From the NCBI GenBank assembly GCA_041662605.1, contig JBAZSD010000001.1:248001-312000 (forward strand): a stretch of DNA of 64,000 nt, in the 5' to 3' direction. Both the position numbers and the translations under genes were made by a program. This DNA comes from Desulfomonilaceae bacterium. Lineage in GTDB: Bacteria > Desulfobacterota > Desulfomonilia > Desulfomonilales > Desulfomonilaceae. Of the stretch, positions 1-8,089 are shown piece after piece. The notes beneath the pieces are model-generated. The model saw only the letters and a program-made list of their open reading frames with translations, did not search any database and had not been told where the DNA came from. Positions within the stretch are counted from its first letter, which is position 1. Every line of letters starts with the position of its first letter.

Positions 1-286
1 AAGAATAAATGGTCAAGATTCTGAGTTTCCCGCTATAAATATCTATCGGTTCGCATGAAATTATCGCCTTGAAAGACCTGGACTGATTCCGCTCCGTTAC
101 AGAAAGCTCAAGGGACTTTCTATTCTCTGGGACGTTGTTGAGAACTGTTCCGACTGCTATATTCGTTTTATCTATCGCCAGATTTTGCGCTCCAGGGTTC
201 ACATACAGAATCTTGCCGGTTTGATCGATTATCAAGAAACCAATAATGCGTTTGTCAAATACGTTGTGATCATTGATCGCTCTCAT
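1..286 (-). CDS. PAS-domain protein, 3' part cut by the window edge
   Basis: Reading the minus strand from the ATG at 286 gives 95 codons without a stop, running off the window. A GAGGAAAA ribosome site sits just before the ATG. The product has the look of the start of a PAS sensor domain: a stretch like GFLIIDQTGKILYVNPGA (residues 16-33) is the usual PAS beta-strand pattern followed by the NPGA/N-A helix. The C-terminal output domain lies outside the window, so I cannot say whether this is a histidine kinase, a sigma54 activator or another sensor. It follows the PPOX-like gene by 57 bp on the same strand and may be co-transcribed with it. Confidence 0.7.
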   Translation of the reverse strand, partial: MRAINDHNVFDKRIIGFLIIDQTGKILYVNPGAQNLAIDKTNIAVGTVLNNVPENRKSLELSVTERNQSRSFKAIISCEPIDIYSGKLRILTIYS

Positions 287-343
287 AAATTTTCCTCAAC
301 TCAATTTCAGGCAGTAGAAACTTTGGGGAATCCGCATGGCTCC

Positions 344-985
344 TTATGCGGTTAGTTCCCGTCCTTGCCAGTATAATTCCAACACGTTTTGAAACCTGAA
401 CACACAGGTGTATTTTTCAACGTCTATTTTCATAAGGGCGCAACCTGGGTCAGAAGCGAAATCTCGAAGATTAGGATGTTTCCGCTCATATAATTCCAGA
501 AACGATTCCCTATCGTGTGATTTCAATTCACTCGCCCTGCCTATCGCCGTTACCACCACGGCTTGAAAAAAATCATCCAGACTGTTTGATCGGTTATCAA
601 TAACAAAAGCTACCATAGGACACTCGATCATATTACTAAATTTTCTTGTGGCTTTTGGAGTTGCAAAAATCAGACTCCTTAAATCCAGGCTGGCCAGAAA
701 AGCCACCAGATTACCGTATGGACCACTTTCCCCTTGTGTAGCAAGCACCGCAAGTTTTTGTTGAGAAAATAGCTCTGACAAAGCGTTGATCAGTTCAGAT
801 AACGATTTCAGACGTCCTTCTTTGTCAAATTGGACACTATCGCTGCTTTCCTGTGTCAGACCAGCGTCTATCGATATCGAACGCAGGTTCCATGATCCCT
901 TATTTGATTCTGATCCGAATCCACTCAAATCACTACCGTAAGATTGCGCCACAACTCCTCCCGATCCTCCATCTTGAAGATTCAT
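344..985 (-). CDS. PPOX-like split-barrel flavin/FMN-binding family protein
   Basis: 213 residues. From about residue 75 on the protein has the pattern of the pyridoxamine 5'-phosphate oxidase-related split barrel: LAVLATQGESGPYGNLVAF, then a strand and an FATPKATRKFSN segment typical of FMN-phosphate contact, then a VTAIGRASEL strand. The family binds FMN, heme or F420-type cofactors, and the substrate cannot be told from sequence. The first 65-70 residues are glycine/serine-rich and polar and are not part of the fold. The start is uncertain: GAGG directly abuts the ATG at 985, which is too close to be a good ribosome site, and a shorter protein starting inside the polar tail is possible. 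Confidence 0.7.
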   Translation of the reverse strand: MNLQDGGSGGVVAQSYGSDLSGFGSESNKGSWNLRSISIDAGLTQESSDSVQFDKEGRLKSLSELINALSELFSQQKLAVLATQGESGPYGNLVAFLASLDLRSLIFATPKATRKFSNMIECPMVAFVIDNRSNSLDDFFQAVVVTAIGRASELKSHDRESFLELYERKHPNLRDFASDPGCALMKIDVEKYTCVFRFQNVLELYWQGRELTA

Positions 986-1183
986 CCTCGTGCCGTAACT
1001 AAATGATTGATCACACAGGTGATGAAATTAGAGGACAAGTTTCTTTCCGTTATGTATTATTGAACCGTCATGAGTCAGCAGGTTCAATCGAACCAATTTA
1101 CGAAGGGGTCGCACTTGATCCCTTTTACGGAAGACACGTTCAGTTGCCGAGCATATTGATCAAATTATTTAGAGGAAAAGCTT

Positions 1184-1861
1184 ATGGTTCGCGCCACTAG
1201 GATAAGACTGCAACGAAAAAATGAGATGCTTAAAAACAAGCTGATTTCTCTTGCCACAACAGTTGAAGAAAGCGTCAAGCTGGCTGTAAAAAGTATTCGA
1301 GATAGAGACGCAAGGTTGGCTACAGGTATCATTGACGGGGATAGGGAAATTGACAAAGTCGAGATAGAGATAGAAGAAGACTGCCTCGAAATCCTCGCTC
1401 TACATCAACCAGTAGCCATGGATTTGCGATTCATAGCCGGGGTCTTCAAAATAATTAATCAGCTCGAACGTATTGGCGACCTTGCCGTTAACATCGCTGA
1501 AACAGCCGTGTTACTGGCTTCAGAACCATCGCTTCAAATTCCTCTTGATTATTATTTCATGGCCGAGAGAACTGAAAATATGCTCAAGAAAGCCCTGGAC
1601 GCTTTTGTGAATATGGATGACGCATTAGCCGCTGAGGTTTTAACGGATGATGATGAAGTGGACATGATGAAACATAAATTACACAGGAATTTTGAAGAAA
1701 GACTGGCTGCTGAACTTGACCGACGCCATGCTCTCACACACCTGTTTCTTGTTTCAAGACATCTGGAGAGGATTTCTGATCATTCCACCAATATCGCGGA
1801 GGATGTCATTTATATGGCTACCGGGGAAATAGTTCGCCATGGACATTCTTCCACTAAATAG
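1184..1861 (+). CDS. phoU: Phosphate-transport regulator PhoU
   Basis: 225 residues, normal PhoU length. It shows two repeats of the three-helix PhoU bundle with the metal-binding E/DxxxD signatures: VKSIRDRD, IDKVEIEIEEDCLEIL, then the family hallmark HQPVAMDLRFIAGVFKIINQLERIGDLAVNIAE, repeated as DDEVDMMKHKLHR and SRHLERISDHSTNIAEDV. PhoU proteins act at the inner membrane face between the PstSCAB transporter and the PhoR kinase to damp phosphate uptake. Here no pst or phoBR gene is adjacent, so the partner must lie elsewhere. The ATG is well placed behind AGAGGAAA. The AT-rich 198-bp gap upstream may hold its promoter. Confidence 0.93.
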   Translation: MVRATRIRLQRKNEMLKNKLISLATTVEESVKLAVKSIRDRDARLATGIIDGDREIDKVEIEIEEDCLEILALHQPVAMDLRFIAGVFKIINQLERIGDLAVNIAETAVLLASEPSLQIPLDYYFMAERTENMLKKALDAFVNMDDALAAEVLTDDDEVDMMKHKLHRNFEERLAAELDRRHALTHLFLVSRHLERISDHSTNIAEDVIYMATGEIVRHGHSSTK

Positions 1862-1896
1862 CGCGCCGCTAGGACCGATATGCGCCTTCTATGTGT

Positions 1897-2751
1897 CTAG
1901 AACGTAAAACTCCGAGCAACGCTTGCAAAGTCGCTAGAATCTTCGGATGAAGAATTGAATTCCAAGAGAATGGAATCTCTTAGTTCTATTATTTGTTGGG
2001 CCGCTGCTTCCGGGTCCCGAGCGCCATATATCGAAGACCCAACTATTGCGGCGGAATGAGGGCCAACAACAGACGCCCAGTCTTCCAACTGCCTGGCAAG
2101 AGACCTTCCTAAACGATCCTGTCTCCCAAAACCGGGACACCAGATTGGTTTTTCCGTAATAGAACGGTAACGCTTCAGATCATCGGGCCTTGTCGCGGGT
2201 CCTATATAACCAGCAACACCTATGGCCTCACCAAGACGTAATATTCCCTCAGTAATGTCTCTAAACTCACCAACGTCATCGCAATCTAATTCTATTCCAC
2301 AAGAAGCGCAGTCTGAGCGAAACCGTGATATGTCCAGGGGCCTTGAAAAAAAAGTATCAGCCCCCGCATGACTCATCATAGGCAATAACAAGACCCTTAT
2401 TCCGTAATCATCGCCGACATGTACCGCTTCCGCGACTGATGAAGGCCCAGGAAACCCATGAACCGTAACATGGGTGGCGCCAGACTGGTTCAATCTTGCA
2501 AGAATCTTAGCGTTGGTACCATTCCAGGAAGTTGATGACCTAAAACCTATGTCCGCAATTTTCAGATCCACCAGTAAAGGTTTGTCACCAAGGATATCAC
2601 GAACTCTCAGGAGAATCTCTGTCCCGGATTCCAGCAAAGTCGGAACGCCTATTTTGATTCCATCAACTATTCTTGCGACCTTTGAAGAAACATTAATGAC
2701 AGCGTTTGAGGTTTCCAGATCCAGCGAAGCGATTACGGCAAACTTTTTCAT
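1897..2751 (-). CDS. pyrF: Orotidine 5'-phosphate decarboxylase family protein
   Basis: 284 residues from the ATG at 2751. The gene belongs to the OMP decarboxylase / HUMPS superfamily (alpha/beta barrel): DLKIADI carries the D-x-K-x-x-D catalytic triad, THVTVHG the following strand, and CPGFGR the phosphate-binding loop. The decarboxylase makes UMP in pyrimidine synthesis. The sequence is longer than usual bacterial PyrF and resembles the archaeal-like class, with a serine-rich C-terminal tail, so a diverged family member is possible. The ATG overlaps the stop of the upstream acyl-CoA synthetase-like gene in an ATGA junction, so translation is likely coupled. A TTG two codons earlier is a poorer start. 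Confidence 0.8.
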   Translation of the reverse strand: MKKFAVIASLDLETSNAVINVSSKVARIVDGIKIGVPTLLESGTEILLRVRDILGDKPLLVDLKIADIGFRSSTSWNGTNAKILARLNQSGATHVTVHGFPGPSSVAEAVHVGDDYGIRVLLLPMMSHAGADTFFSRPLDISRFRSDCASCGIELDCDDVGEFRDITEGILRLGEAIGVAGYIGPATRPDDLKRYRSITEKPIWCPGFGRQDRLGRSLARQLEDWASVVGPHSAAIVGSSIYGARDPEAAAQQIIELRDSILLEFNSSSEDSSDFASVARSFTF

Positions 2752-4235
2752 TTCCAACCGGACGCCCTACCGTGAGAATCCCTGGTAATTTCTTGAACAA
2801 ACGCTACCTTCCTTGGGCATTTGTATCGTGAAAGATACTCCTTGCAAAACCTCATAATCTCACGTTCATCCGCCTTGACCCCACTCTCTGGAACCACAAT
2901 CGCTTCTATGACTTGACCGCGCATCAGATCTGGAACCCCTACTAATGCGACGTCAGCCACACTGGGGTGTCTGATCAAGATTTCTTCAACTTCCTGGCAA
3001 TATACGTTGAATCCTGAGGTTATAATGAGGTCCTTCTTTAGCCCGGTCAAAGTCAGATATCCGTCTTCATCAAGAAAGCCAATGTCTCCTGTGTAGAGCC
3101 ATCCATTCCGTATTACTGTTTTGGTCTCGTTAGGTCTGCCAAAATATCCAAGCATCACGTTGGGACCCTGAACCACAACCTCCCCTTCAATTCCTGTGGG
3201 CAGTGGATTCCCGTTATCGTCATGGATTTGTATCGTGACATCAGGCACAGGTAGACCCACGGTTTTGGGCTTATTAGGAAAATTCATGTTGTTCCATGAC
3301 ACTACAGGAGACGCTTCAGTCAAACCATAGCCGTGATATAATGGAATCCTGTATTTCTCGCAGAATTTTTCATGGATTTCCATCGACAGGGGCGCTCCTC
3401 CGCTAATGGCTATTTGGAAACTTGAAAGATCCAGATCTTTGCATGATGGGTGATAGATGAGCCCGTAGTAGACCATCGGCACGAGACCGGAGTAGCTAAT
3501 TTGGGCTTCTTTGAGCCAGGGGATCAATCGAGGGAAATCTACTTTTTCTACTAAATATACGGTTCCACCTGCCTTGATCGTTCCCAATAAATTTGTTGAA
3601 GCTCCAAACGCGTGAAAAAGCGGAATTAAAGCTAGCCCATGGGTTTCCGGACCCCTTTTAGCGACATCACGTAACAAATTGGAATTACTATCTAGATTCC
3701 TGTGACTCAACGTCGCCCCTAAAGCCCTCCCTAATAAGCCGGCTGTGAATATGATTACGGCCGGGGCGTTCTCGTCTAAATCAACAGCATCAAATTTATC
3801 AGGAAAATCCCGCTGAATTTGAGCAAATCCGACTTCACCCTCTTGAGGGTCAAGGGAAATGATCATTTTCAAATAATCGGCGTGTTCCTTTGCCTTGACG
3901 ATTTTGGCTGATTGGTCAGGCCCGCTGATAATAACAGCGGGTCTGCAATCGCTCAAATAATGGCTTAACTCGTAGGCCGTGGACAGGGGATTTAAGGTGA
4001 CGCATATGGCGCCGACTCGCATGACTGCAAAATAGGACATCACAAATTCGGGCCGGTTACCCATGAGCGTAACAACTCGATCGCCACTCTGTACTCCAGC
4101 TTTTACCAAAGCATTGGATAATCTGTTGATCCCCTTTAGGAGTTCAGAATAAGAAATCTTCTGATCCTCAAATACCAACGCAGTGTGATCGGGCAAATCA
4201 CTTGCGGCTCTGTCCACCATCTGACTCAGATTCAT
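2748..4235 (-). CDS. Acyl-CoA synthetase-like protein lacking key lysines
   Basis: 495 residues from the ATG at 4235, which has GGAG six bases upstream; a longer reading from 4265 lacks one. The fold of the AMP-forming acyl-CoA synthetase family is clear: ISYSELL, IPLFHAFGA, a YGLTEASP motif, and a YTGDIGFLDEDGY motif. However, the P-loop usually written SGTTGxPKG is AGLLGRALG here (about residues 166-174), with no lysine and no Ser/Thr run. The C-terminal lysine motif (PxTxxGK) reads TRDSHGRASG. Both residues are needed for adenylate formation in characterised members, so this is either inactive or a divergent enzyme. It is followed by the pyrF-like gene with a 4-base overlap. Confidence 0.85.
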   Translation of the reverse strand: MNLSQMVDRAASDLPDHTALVFEDQKISYSELLKGINRLSNALVKAGVQSGDRVVTLMGNRPEFVMSYFAVMRVGAICVTLNPLSTAYELSHYLSDCRPAVIISGPDQSAKIVKAKEHADYLKMIISLDPQEGEVGFAQIQRDFPDKFDAVDLDENAPAVIIFTAGLLGRALGATLSHRNLDSNSNLLRDVAKRGPETHGLALIPLFHAFGASTNLLGTIKAGGTVYLVEKVDFPRLIPWLKEAQISYSGLVPMVYYGLIYHPSCKDLDLSSFQIAISGGAPLSMEIHEKFCEKYRIPLYHGYGLTEASPVVSWNNMNFPNKPKTVGLPVPDVTIQIHDDNGNPLPTGIEGEVVVQGPNVMLGYFGRPNETKTVIRNGWLYTGDIGFLDEDGYLTLTGLKKDLIITSGFNVYCQEVEEILIRHPSVADVALVGVPDLMRGQVIEAIVVPESGVKADEREIMRFCKEYLSRYKCPRKVAFVQEITRDSHGRASGWK

Positions 4236-4505
4236 AGAGACTCCGGGCAAAAGTTTTTGAAACACTTAATAAGAAACAGGAATTTTAAATGATTAACATT
4301 TTCAACTCATTTTATCAACCGCTTGACGAATAAAACTGATTTGGGCAGAAATATGGCAGATGATGGTGAGGCTTGAATCGGTATATTTTATCGGAGTAGC
4401 TTGGGTTGACCATCTCTTGAACTGTTTATTTTCCTGAGGGCCGCAACATGGCTACGATTTTCAAAAGGGTCAATACGCGAATGACTTTGACAAGAGGTTT
4501 TCTAG

Positions 4506-5060
4506 ATGGGGAATATATGTCTGGTTGTAGGCGGTCGGCGAAGCGGTAAGAGTTATTATGCCCAAACCCTTGCTGAAAAAATTCCCGGCCCTAGAGCTTT
4601 TATAGCCACGTGTCCTGTTCTGGATCAAGAAATGGCGGACCGGATCAGAAAACATCAGGAAGCAAGAAAATCCGCCGGCTGGACCACTATCGAAGAACCG
4701 CTGAATTTAGTGAGGGCGGTATCTAGCTCAAGTGGATATAATGTCTTGTTGATTGATTGTCTGACGTTATGGATAAACAATCTCATGTACGAGAGTCAAA
4801 AGAATCAAAATTCAATTTCTGAAGATATCATTTTCAGAGAAGCGACGAACATGATTCAGGCCTGCTTGTCCCATCCTGGAGAAATTATCCTGGTAACAAA
4901 TGAGACGGGGTTGGGAATTGTCCCGGACAATGAACAAACACGATTGTTTCTGGATTTGATGGGACGTTGCAATCAAGTCGTTTCCAATGAGGCTGATGTG
5001 GTCGTCCTGATGGTATGCGGACAACCTTTATTCTTGAAAAATCGCAGTCCCAAGACATAA
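4506..5060 (+). CDS. cobU: Adenosylcobinamide kinase / guanylyltransferase
   Basis: 184 residues, the normal length for CobU/CobP. It phosphorylates adenosylcobinamide and then attaches GMP, making the nucleotide-loop precursor in cobalamin assembly. Visible motifs: Walker A GGRRSGKS at residues 9-16, the H-containing RIRKHQEARKSAGW segment that carries the guanylylated histidine, LIDCLTLWINNLM as Walker B, VTNETGLGIVPDNEQTR and a late GRCNQVV segment. No other cob gene is adjacent, and no cobalamin riboswitch B12 box was seen in the 240-bp region upstream. A ribosome site AGAGGT lies about 9 bases before the ATG. The window also holds a B12-binding radical SAM protein, a potential user of the cofactor. 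Confidence 0.95.
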   Translation: MGNICLVVGGRRSGKSYYAQTLAEKIPGPRAFIATCPVLDQEMADRIRKHQEARKSAGWTTIEEPLNLVRAVSSSSGYNVLLIDCLTLWINNLMYESQKNQNSISEDIIFREATNMIQACLSHPGEIILVTNETGLGIVPDNEQTRLFLDLMGRCNQVVSNEADVVVLMVCGQPLFLKNRSPKT

Positions 5061-5067
5061 GGAACAA

Positions 5068-5098
5068 AACCGCGGCTCAGAAAAACTAAGCCGCGGTT
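5068..5098. terminator. Hairpin between cobU and the convergent SCP2 gene
   Basis: AACCGCGGCT at 5068-5077 pairs perfectly with AGCCGCGGTT at 5089-5098 around an 11-base loop. Read on the minus strand the stem is followed by TTTTGTT, so it best fits Rho-independent termination of the SCP2/TetR transcript. It also stands 8 bases after the cobU stop and probably serves both. Confidence 0.8.
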
Positions 5099-5125
5099 CA
5101 CACATTCAACGAATGTAGTCTACAA

Positions 5126-5452
5126 TTACAGAGGGAAAAGAGTAGGAATTCTTTGGGCAGCCATTATGTCGCCGGCAGCTCTCAATTTGCCCGTCATAAA
5201 GGCAGTTACTCCGTTTAATTTGCCATTGCACATGTCCAACCAGTCTGAACCTTCCATGGTCAAAGTCACTGACGGACTTGAATGAATTCCACTAGCGACT
5301 TGGCATGTTTGGTCTTTTATTACTACATTCCAATCACCGGCCTGATCACCTGTTATGTGAAACTGAAACACCATGTCCAGACCTGACGCTGCCGTGGCAT
5401 TAAATACCTGCGGCATTTTTTCAAAGACTTCATTTACTGTTGTAAGGGCCAT
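5126..5452 (-). CDS. SCP-2 sterol/lipid-transfer domain protein
   Basis: 108 residues covering one SCP2-type domain: FQFHITGDQAGDWNVVIKD, then the SPSVTLTMEGSDWLDMCNGKLNG segment and MTGKLRAAGDIMAAQRI at the end, which is the signature LxVxGDxxxA region of the fold. These small soluble proteins bind fatty acyl chains or acyl-CoA in a hydrophobic tunnel. The start is set by CAGGAGAAAAACAG before the ATG. The gene follows a TetR regulator by 16 bp on the same strand, so both are probably made from one message. The role is inferred to be lipid or fatty acyl handling, under control of that regulator. Confidence 0.85.
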   Translation of the reverse strand: MALTTVNEVFEKMPQVFNATAASGLDMVFQFHITGDQAGDWNVVIKDQTCQVASGIHSSPSVTLTMEGSDWLDMCNGKLNGVTAFMTGKLRAAGDIMAAQRIPTLFPL

Positions 5453-5468
5453 CTGTTTTTCTCCTGTT

Positions 5469-6101
5469 CTAAATTTTCGCGTCTATCGGTTTTGCCCCGT
5501 TCATAAATACCTGCATCAATCCAATGGCTATTCGCTGCTTTTGGGCTTTACTCCTCAACGGTTGATTCTCGAGAACCATAGCCGACACGAAGCTCTCAAT
5601 AGCTCCCAAAAAAATGTATGTCAAATATCTCGCCTTGATGTCCGTTCGTAAAATGTTCCCCGTCTGCCCTACAGACATTATCTTCTCGGTTCTTGACAGG
5701 AACATCTTGAACCAGTTAACGCGCGACGGGGTCAGGTTGGCAGCCGATCTTGAAATCTCGGTGATAAATATGTGAACGAGATCCGGTTTTTTCTGATATT
5801 GATCGAGAAAATAGGTCACAAGGGCCGACAGTTGAACTTCCACGTTTGCGGCGTCGCTATCCCATTTCTCCATTAAATCGAACAATCCTGTCCACCACTC
5901 TTTCAATATTGCGTCAAATAAATCCGCCTTACTGGTGAAATAGTGATAAACAAGACCATAAGAAATGCCAGCCGTTTGAGCTATATCGGTAATCCTTGCC
6001 TGATGAAATCCTTTTTCCCTAAATACCCTGCAGGCAGCGTCGAGGATGACGGTTTCTTTGTCCTTTCGGGAATCTGTCGCTAGAGAGTTATTGACAGTCA
6101 T
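5469..6101 (-). CDS. TetR/AcrR-family transcriptional regulator
   Basis: 210 residues. The N-terminal 60 or so form the TetR helix-turn-helix: ILDAACRVFREKGFHQARITDIAQTAGISYGLVYHYFTSKADLF is textbook for the family. The rest is the all-helical ligand-binding/dimer domain with no closer match I can name. The downstream SCP2 gene suggests a ligand of acyl-CoA type, as in FadR-like TetR repressors, but this is inference. A perfect palindrome lies 21 bp before the start and implies autoregulation of the regulator-SCP2 operon. The ribosome site is weak. Confidence 0.92.
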   Translation of the reverse strand: MTVNNSLATDSRKDKETVILDAACRVFREKGFHQARITDIAQTAGISYGLVYHYFTSKADLFDAILKEWWTGLFDLMEKWDSDAANVEVQLSALVTYFLDQYQKKPDLVHIFITEISRSAANLTPSRVNWFKMFLSRTEKIMSVGQTGNILRTDIKARYLTYIFLGAIESFVSAMVLENQPLRSKAQKQRIAIGLMQVFMNGAKPIDAKI

Positions 6102-6121
6102 TAAGCGAAGCTATCAATATC

Positions 6122-6139
6122 TGATTGACCTGTCAATCA
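6122..6139. promoter_or_regulatory. Perfect palindrome, likely TetR operator
   Basis: TGATTGAC and GTCAATCA form an exact inverted repeat with a 2-base centre (CT). It sits directly upstream of the TetR gene start. Size, symmetry and position fit a TetR-family operator through which the regulator represses its own operon. Confidence 0.75.
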
Positions 6140-6217
6140 AATTGAGTGGCCCTTCTTTTGTCTTGACCACCAACCTAACGCGCTTATAATTAATGTCAAC
6201 AGGCGAGCGCTATTGCG

Positions 6218-6257
6218 GTTTGTCCGGGATCCTAATCTTGATGGCTCCCGGACAAAC
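6218..6257. terminator. Long hairpin downstream of purD
   Basis: GTTTGTCCGGGA (6218-6229) pairs exactly with TCCCGGACAAAC (6246-6257), a 12-bp stem. It lies 36 bp past the purD stop, so it is placed to end purD transcription. The T-run, however, is on the plus-strand side (CTTTTT follows at 6257), and the minus-strand side has no U-tract. It may work in both directions or act as a barrier between purD and the tetR promoter. Confidence 0.6.
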
Positions 6258-6293
6258 TTTTTCGGCTTCAAGTCTAAAGCAGACTTGTATCCC

Positions 6294-7574
6294 TCAAGCT
6301 CTAGACAGGGCTTTTTTTCCTATGTCACGTCTGTAGTGAGCGCCTTCCCAGTCAATTTTCTCCACCGCCTGATAGGCTATGTCGATGGCCTTCGGTATGT
6401 TTTCACCCAATGATGTGACTCCTAGTACTCGCCCGCCTGCTGTTACGATTCCATTGGATGAATTTCCGGCTCCGGCGATAAAGACCTTTATCCCCGGTAT
6501 TGCTTCGGCCCGTTCGATTCCCGAGATGAGCTTACCTTTTGAATATGTTCCCGGATAGCCGTTGGAAGCCATGACCACGCATACTGAAGCGTCATCATCC
6601 CATTGGATGGATTGTTTACTGAGACGCCCTTCCAAAGCCGCTATCATGAGGGGAATAGGGTCCGTTTTCATTCTAACCAGAAGAGGTTGAGCCTCAGGAT
6701 CTCCAAGTCTCACATTGAATTCCAAAACCTGTGGAATGTCGTCCCTGATCATCAAACCGGCGTACAAGAAACCGACGTAGGGCCTACCCTCGGCCGCCAT
6801 GGCTTTTACGGTCGGAAGCATTACTTCATTCATTATTCTGTCATGAGCGGTTGACGTGACAACAGGCGCAGGCGAATATGCGCCCATTCCCCCAGTATTA
6901 GGTCCTTTGTCGTCGTCAAATATGGCCTTATGGTCTTGTGAACTCGCTAACGGCATTACGGACTCGCCATCGGTAAAGGCGATAAATGAAGCTTCTTCAC
7001 CCTTCAAACAGTCTTCAACAATTAATCTCGATCCAGCGTCGCCGAAGACTTTTTTCTTCATTATTTGATCGATTGCGTCCAAAGCTTCGTGGCGGGTCTC
7101 ACAGACAAAAACACCCTTCCCGGCGGCAAGTCCATCGGCTTTGACAACCAGCGGAAACTTAGCGGAATTAATATGGTTCTCGGCTCGACCATAGTCTTCA
7201 AAAGTTTCAAAGTCCGCTGTGGGTATCCCGTACTTTTTCATAAGCTCTTTGGAAAAGGCCTTACTTCCCTCCAATAGAGCAGCGCCCGAAGATGGGCCGA
7301 AAACCTTGAGACCATTTTTAATTAACTCATCTGTCAGACCAGCGACCAGGGGGGCTTCAGGCCCAACAACAGTGAGATCGAATTTCTCTTTCTTCGCCAA
7401 TTCGACGAGACCTGAAATGTCATCCGAAGAAATTGGAACGATCCGACACTTGGGTTCACCGGCAATTCCAACGTTTCCAGGAGCAGCAACCAATTCCTTT
7501 ACCAATCCCGACGCTGCCATCTTCCAGGCCAGAGCGTGCTCACGTCCTCCTGATCCGACCAAAAGAATCTTCAT
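6294..7574 (-). CDS. purD: Phosphoribosylamine-glycine ligase
   Basis: 426 residues, normal GARS length. It joins glycine to phosphoribosylamine using ATP, the second step of purine synthesis. The N-terminus MKILLVGSGGREHALAWK is the family signature, FPLVVKADGLAAGKGVFVC and VEDCLKGEEASFIAF belong to the ATP-grasp fold, and QDHKAIFDDDKGPNTGGMGAYSP and LEFNVRLGDPEAQ are the family active-site blocks. The ATG at 7574, behind GGGAG, is preferred over the adjacent GTG at 7577. The upstream gene on the same strand (SNase-like) ends 20 bp before it, so they may share a message although no functional link is evident. purA also lies in this window at 56.8 kb. Confidence 0.97.
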   Translation of the reverse strand: MKILLVGSGGREHALAWKMAASGLVKELVAAPGNVGIAGEPKCRIVPISSDDISGLVELAKKEKFDLTVVGPEAPLVAGLTDELIKNGLKVFGPSSGAALLEGSKAFSKELMKKYGIPTADFETFEDYGRAENHINSAKFPLVVKADGLAAGKGVFVCETRHEALDAIDQIMKKKVFGDAGSRLIVEDCLKGEEASFIAFTDGESVMPLASSQDHKAIFDDDKGPNTGGMGAYSPAPVVTSTAHDRIMNEVMLPTVKAMAAEGRPYVGFLYAGLMIRDDIPQVLEFNVRLGDPEAQPLLVRMKTDPIPLMIAALEGRLSKQSIQWDDDASVCVVMASNGYPGTYSKGKLISGIERAEAIPGIKVFIAGAGNSSNGIVTAGGRVLGVTSLGENIPKAIDIAYQAVEKIDWEGAHYRRDIGKKALSRA

Positions 7575-7594
7575 CACTGAGGCTCCCTAATGTA

Positions 7595-8068
7595 TTACTT
7601 GTTCCAAAGTCCTCTTTTTGCCTTTTCAGCTTCCTGCTCAAGCTCTATGTAAGGTCTCACATCGAATTTTTTTTCTTCTCTATCTATTGTAGCCAAGCCC
7701 AGTCTAATCATTCGAGCGGTTACGTCCTCACCTGAAATGTAGGCGAAACCTTCGTTAACCCCATTTGGATTCTCTCGTACAATTTTGATCCGCAACCATT
7801 TGTCGTTGAGGGAGTTGGTCAGAAAGTCACGCGCTGCTGTTTCCTGAGATGCAGGAACGCGTACGCCTATGAGTTTCAGTTCTATTAGTTTGCCTGAGCC
7901 TCGCAGAGTGAGAGTTGTTCCGTCAACAACCTGAGTAACTCGCCAAAGACGCTCTCCTCCCTCTGTGGGAGGTCGGCTTACCCAATAGAGGTAACCAACC
8001 AGCAACAAAACCAAAGCGCCTATGCCAGCCCAAAGTTTCCATTCGTTCTTCAATTTCAGTTTGGCCAT
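7595..8068 (-). CDS. Membrane-anchored SNase-like protein, catalytic residues missing
   Basis: 157 residues. A transmembrane anchor near residues 13-30 (WAGIGALVLLLVGYLYWV) precedes a staphylococcal-nuclease-like OB-fold domain: RVTQVVDGTTLTLR, IELKLIGVRVPAS, GFAYISGEDVTARMIRLGLA and a KAKRGLW tail. The landmark residues of active members are not conserved: DGDT is DGTT, the arginine before GIDxPE is lysine, the Asp and Glu of DxPE are Arg and Ala/Ser, and the second Arg is absent. This fits a binding-only or otherwise altered domain, with the globular part probably outside the cytoplasmic membrane. No strong ribosome site is seen before the ATG at 8068. Confidence 0.8.
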   Translation of the reverse strand: MAKLKLKNEWKLWAGIGALVLLLVGYLYWVSRPPTEGGERLWRVTQVVDGTTLTLRGSGKLIELKLIGVRVPASQETAARDFLTNSLNDKWLRIKIVRENPNGVNEGFAYISGEDVTARMIRLGLATIDREEKKFDVRPYIELEQEAEKAKRGLWNK

Positions 8069-8089
8069 ATGATGTTAAGCCCCGCCTTG

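Noticed and set aside
1003..1200. 65-codon frame before phoU
   Set aside because: No ribosome site, odd composition, and it overlaps the start of phoU; not taken as a gene.
4266..4505. Cobalamin riboswitch before cobU
   Set aside because: The B12 box and the conserved core pairings were not seen in the gap.
4470..4655. Minus-strand frame over the start of cobU
   Set aside because: Mirror of cobU codons; cobU has full family motifs.
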